The translations under genes were made by a program, and so were the position numbers. Below, piece by piece: positions 6,363-8,177 of a stretch of 8,177 nt of DNA (the stretch's first letter is position 1; each line of letters begins with the position of its first letter). This stretch comes from Candidatus Zixiibacteriota bacterium (lineage in GTDB: Bacteria > Zixibacteria > MSB-5A5 > CAIYYT01). The notes beneath the pieces are model-generated. The model had not been told where the DNA came from. It was given only the letters and a program-made list of their open reading frames with translations, and did no database searches. Where the stretch lies: contig CAUJJY010000191.1 of the NCBI GenBank assembly GCA_963205155.1, positions 1-8,177 on the forward strand. Reading direction: 5' to 3'.

Positions 6363-6584
6363 TTAGTAGCTGCGTGCAACAACGCCCCAGCGGCGCTGAA
6401 TTGACTTGAAACCGGCAGCCTGATAAATTGCGGCGATGCCAACGACCACGTAGATGGTCTTTGCCAGGAAGGTTCCGTCTCCAAGCAATGTGGCAACAAG
6501 GTCGAAATTGAAGAGGCCGACCAAGCCCCAGTTAAGCCCGCCGATGACGAGGAGGGCCGCTGCGATGACGTCGATTGTTCTCAT
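6363..6584 (-). CDS. DUF378 small inner-membrane protein
   Basis: 73 residues from the ATG at 6582-6584. The frame is open 27 codons further upstream (to 6665), but that extension (MFIRQNVVYT...) is charged and unlike the family, whereas the chosen ATG has AGGAG 7 nt upstream and gives the normal family length of about 70-80. Two membrane segments are visible (about 4-27 and 42-58), with the family signature GGLNWGLVGLFNFDLV (15-30) and the downstream YVVVGIAAIYQ stretch. The C terminus (KSIQRRWGVVARSY) is basic and probably cytoplasmic. DUF378 (YuzA-like) proteins have no established function. The FAS1 gene follows 49 bp downstream, so the two probably form a transcription unit. Confidence 0.9.
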   Translation of the reverse strand: MRTIDVIAAALLVIGGLNWGLVGLFNFDLVATLLGDGTFLAKTIYVVVGIAAIYQAAGFKSIQRRWGVVARSY

Positions 6585-6857
6585 TTTTGTTCTCCTTATA
6601 ATGTTTGGTACTTTAAGTTGTTCATTCTCAATCACGGTATAAACTACGTTCTGTCTAATAAACATCTAAGTTTTCAGATGGTTCACATGTCTAATATTAA
6701 GTTTGTATCAAATCTGTCTATTATTATGCTCGAAGCTGGATTTATTTTATCCTAAATCATTTGTTTACAATCATTTACGAATCTGCCGACAATTTGAATA
6801 GAGTTTGGATGGATTGGACTGACTGTCCCGCGGAACAATGATGAAGGGAAAAGATCT
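6585..6857. other. AT-rich divergent intergenic region
   Basis: This 273-bp gap separates the minus-strand DUF378/FAS1 pair from the plus-strand hemerythrin gene, so it should carry promoters for both. It is clearly richer in A and T than the coding DNA around it. Visible items are a 14-bp-spaced direct repeat AATCATTT (6755-6762 and 6769-6776) and a short dyad TTTGTATCAAA near 6703-6713. On the minus strand there is a weak TTGTAA / TAAAAT pair with a 15-bp spacer around 6743-6769. None is strong enough to call as a specific promoter or operator. Confidence 0.5.
6592..6596 (-). promoter_or_regulatory. Shine-Dalgarno (AGGAG) that fixes the start of the DUF378 gene
   Basis: On the minus strand AGGAG is followed by seven bases (AACAAAA) and the ATG at 6584. 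This supports the short 73-residue product over the 100-residue extension that would begin at 6665. Confidence 0.8.
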
Positions 6858-7277
6858 GTGTTGATTACCTGGGACGAGGATTTAAGGACGGGCAATGCCC
6901 AAATTGACCACCAACATATGTACTTGATAGAGCAAGCGAATCGCTTCTATGAGACACACGAAAACAACTTCGGGCAGGAGAAGATCGACCGGATGTTCAG
7001 TAACTTGAAGAGGTACGTTGGGAAACATTTCCAGGCGGAAGAACGGTTGATGGAGGGGTTGGCCTATCCAAAGTTATCCGAGCACCGGGAGCAGCATCTG
7101 GAATTTGCTGCCAAAGTGAATGATCTCGAGCAGCAACTACAATTGGGTGAGAAGATAACAGCGACAACGCTGAAGTACATTTTGAGGGATTGGCTCGTGC
7201 ACCATATCCGACAGCACGATTTTGAACTGGCGGGGTTTACGAAAAAGAACAGAGCCAGAACCATACCGTCACTTTGA
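6858..7277 (+). CDS. Bacteriohemerythrin (single-domain, diiron oxygen-binding)
   Basis: 139 residues, the usual length. It starts at GTG (6858) with AAGGGAA (6844-6850) upstream. No in-frame ATG precedes it, and the ATGs at 6838 and 6841 are in other frames. The N terminus WDEDLRTGNAQIDHQH is the standard WxxxxxxGxxxIDxQH pattern. All seven expected iron ligands are visible: His20 (IDHQH), His57 and Glu61 (HFQAEE), His76 and His80 (HREQH), His116 and Asp121 (WLVHHIRQHD). YP at 70-71 also fits the family. Such proteins bind O2 reversibly at a non-haem diiron site in the cytoplasm and may serve in oxygen storage, delivery or sensing. No signalling domain is attached. It is transcribed away from DUF378/FAS1 and converges on mscL. 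Confidence 0.95.
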   Translation: MLITWDEDLRTGNAQIDHQHMYLIEQANRFYETHENNFGQEKIDRMFSNLKRYVGKHFQAEERLMEGLAYPKLSEHREQHLEFAAKVNDLEQQLQLGEKITATTLKYILRDWLVHHIRQHDFELAGFTKKNRARTIPSL

Positions 7278-7309
7278 GCGATTTGTCGTGAAATAATGAC
7301 TGATGAAGA

Positions 7310-7348
7310 ATCGGAGATCTGCAATAAAGCAGTCTCCGATCTTTCTTT
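7310..7348. terminator. Terminator between hemerythrin and mscL
   Basis: ATCGGAGA (7310-7317) pairs perfectly with TCTCCGAT (7333-7340). An inner CTGC/GCAG extension (one bulged T) closes an AATAAA loop. The plus strand continues CTTTCTTT, a T-rich tail 33 bp past the hemerythrin stop. On the minus strand it sits 27 bp past the mscL stop with a weaker T-containing tail, so it may serve both convergent genes. Confidence 0.85.
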
Positions 7349-7374
7349 GGGCTTAATACTTCTGAAGCGACAGA

Positions 7375-7770
7375 TTAGCGCTGTCTTAAGGCGTCGCGAA
7401 TTTCGGTAAGAAGGACTTCTTCCTTAGTTGGGGCCGGCGGCGCAGCCGGAGCTTCTTCTTTCTTCTTCTTTAGGCTATTCATAGCCTTGACCACCATAAA
7501 GATTGCGAAGGCGACGATAATGAAGTCAATGACCGTCTGGATGAATTTGCCATAGGAGATGACAACGGCGGGGGCTTCACCGACGGCTTCTTTGACAGTG
7601 AGCGCGAGGTTGGTAAAATCAACTCCACCGAGCAGCACACCGATCGGCGGCATGATGACATCAGCAACGATTGACGAGACGATTTTGCCGAAAGCGGCGC
7701 CGATCACGATACCGACAGCCATATCGACGACATTGCCGCGCATCGCAAATTCTTTGAATTCCTTCAGCAT
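7375..7770 (-). CDS. mscL: Large-conductance mechanosensitive channel MscL
   Basis: 131 residues, close to the 136 of the E. coli protein. ATG at 7770 with a strong GGAGGAG (7776-7782) 5 nt upstream. The N-terminal amphipathic helix MLKEFKEFAMRGN leads into TM1 (about 14-44, DMAVGIVIGAAFGKIVSSIVADVIMPPIG), the pore-lining helix with the conserved small residues and PPIG end. A periplasmic loop (45-72) precedes TM2 (about 75-96, KFIQTVIDFIIVAFAIFMVV). A basic cluster KKKKEE and an Ala/Pro linker lead to the conserved C-terminal bundle helix EEVLLTEIRDALRQR. The protein forms a homopentameric inner-membrane pore that opens under membrane tension and releases solutes during hypo-osmotic shock. 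It follows nadE on the same strand after a 116-bp gap. Confidence 0.97.
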   Translation of the reverse strand: MLKEFKEFAMRGNVVDMAVGIVIGAAFGKIVSSIVADVIMPPIGVLLGGVDFTNLALTVKEAVGEAPAVVISYGKFIQTVIDFIIVAFAIFMVVKAMNSLKKKKEEAPAAPPAPTKEEVLLTEIRDALRQR

Positions 7771-7886
7771 GAGTACTCCTCCATAAGTTTAAACCGATTA
7801 TTACCAGGCCGGATGTTGTGAGCGGAGTGCAGCCGCTCCTTCAGAGATCTATTTGACTATACCCGAACGGGTACCTGGTTGTCAAC

Positions 7887-8177
7887 TTAGAACTTGTTGG
7901 TGATCGGCCAGCGGCGATCCCGACCAAAGGCGCGCGGCGTGATGCGCGCACCCGGAGGAGATTGACGCCGTTTGTATTCGGCGGCGGCAACCAAGCGAAT
8001 AACGCGACGGACGATGGCTTTATCAAAGCCGGCGGCGATGATCTCCTGTTCGTCGGTATCGAGTTCCACGTAGAGGCGCAAGATTTCATCGAGTACTTCA
8101 TAGGGCGGGAGTGAGTCGGTGTCGAGTTGATTGTCTTTGAGTTCGGCGGTCGGCGGGCGCTTGATGATTTCGCGGGC
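7887..8177 (-). CDS. nadE: NAD(+) synthetase, C-terminal part (5' end outside window)
   Basis: The last 96 codons are present, with TAA at 7887-7889 (minus strand); the gene continues past the right edge. The visible protein begins AREIIKRPPTAELKDNQLD and continues DSLPPYEVLDEILRLYVE, then GFDKAIVRRVIRLV, AAEYKRRQSPPGARITPRAFGRDRR and a final WPITNKF. This is the characteristic C-terminal end of NAD synthetase, especially the glutamine-dependent form (PPSAEL, DSLPPY, EYKRRQ.PPG and GRDRR.PI.N motifs). The enzyme amidates nicotinic acid adenine dinucleotide to NAD+ using ATP, in the last step of NAD synthesis. The glutaminase domain of the Gln-dependent form would lie outside the window, so ammonia versus glutamine use cannot be decided here. 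Two short hairpins without T runs (7820-7838 and 7860-7873) lie between this gene and mscL. Confidence 0.93.
   Translation of the reverse strand, partial: AREIIKRPPTAELKDNQLDTDSLPPYEVLDEILRLYVELDTDEQEIIAAGFDKAIVRRVIRLVAAAEYKRRQSPPGARITPRAFGRDRRWPITNKF

Noticed and set aside
6585..6665. A 27-residue N-terminal extension of the DUF378 protein
   Set aside because: The extension is charged, not family-like, and lies in AT-rich promoter DNA; the ATG at 6584 has AGGAG at 7 nt.
7860..7873. A TACCC-GAAC-GGGTA hairpin as the nadE terminator
   Set aside because: The stem is only 5 bp and no T run follows on the minus strand, so it is too weak to call.
1..8177. CRISPR array, tRNA or rRNA genes, retron or toxin-antitoxin system
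   Set aside because: No regularly spaced short repeats with unique spacers, no cloverleaf or rRNA signatures, no reverse transcriptase motifs and no small overlapping gene pair of that type were seen.

Overview
The window reads as chromosomal DNA from a free-living Gram-negative-type bacterium. The best lineage clue is the C-terminal tail of the 834-residue protein at 2999-5503: an NYPNPFNP motif, a beta-sandwich and a basic end. Such por/T9SS-type sorting tails are common in the Bacteroidetes-Chlorobi-Fibrobacteres superphylum and in candidate phyla such as Zixibacteria. Placing the organism there is inference; nothing in the window names a species. No tRNA, rRNA, CRISPR array, integrase, transposase or phage structural gene is visible.

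Left part (1-2675, plus strand): the 3' end of one gene and a complete 741-codon gene whose C-terminal ends are homologous. The complete protein has a signal peptide, an N-terminal beta domain, a Gly9 tract, six acidic DxDxDG-type loops interleaved with six TPTT modules, and a C-terminal S74 intramolecular chaperone domain with a coiled-coil tail. It looks like a secreted, trimerising, self-cleaving fibre. Each of the two genes is followed by a strong hairpin terminator.

Gap 2618-2998: a terminator, a degenerate copy of a palindromic interspersed repeat (2784-2872), and a second, probably bidirectional, terminator.

Middle (2999-6584, minus strand): in transcription order, a small DUF378 membrane protein, a secreted FAS1 (fasciclin) protein 49 bp downstream of it, then after a gap with two inverted repeats, a large secreted protein made of three exact-period (232-residue) DUF4397 units plus the sorting tail. 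All three act at or beyond the inner membrane.

Right part (6585-8177): an AT-rich divergent intergenic region, a plus-strand bacteriohemerythrin, a terminator shared with the convergent mscL mechanosensitive channel gene, and the 3' end of a glutamine-dependent NAD synthetase gene (nadE) running off the right edge on the minus strand.

The genes do not form one pathway. Most encode envelope or extracellular proteins (fibre, DUF4397 protein, FAS1, DUF378, MscL), with two soluble proteins (hemerythrin, NadE). The least ordinary parts are the repetitive S74 fibre pair, the DUF4397 triplication and the non-coding palindromes. I did not see an evident multi-gene defence or other new system.
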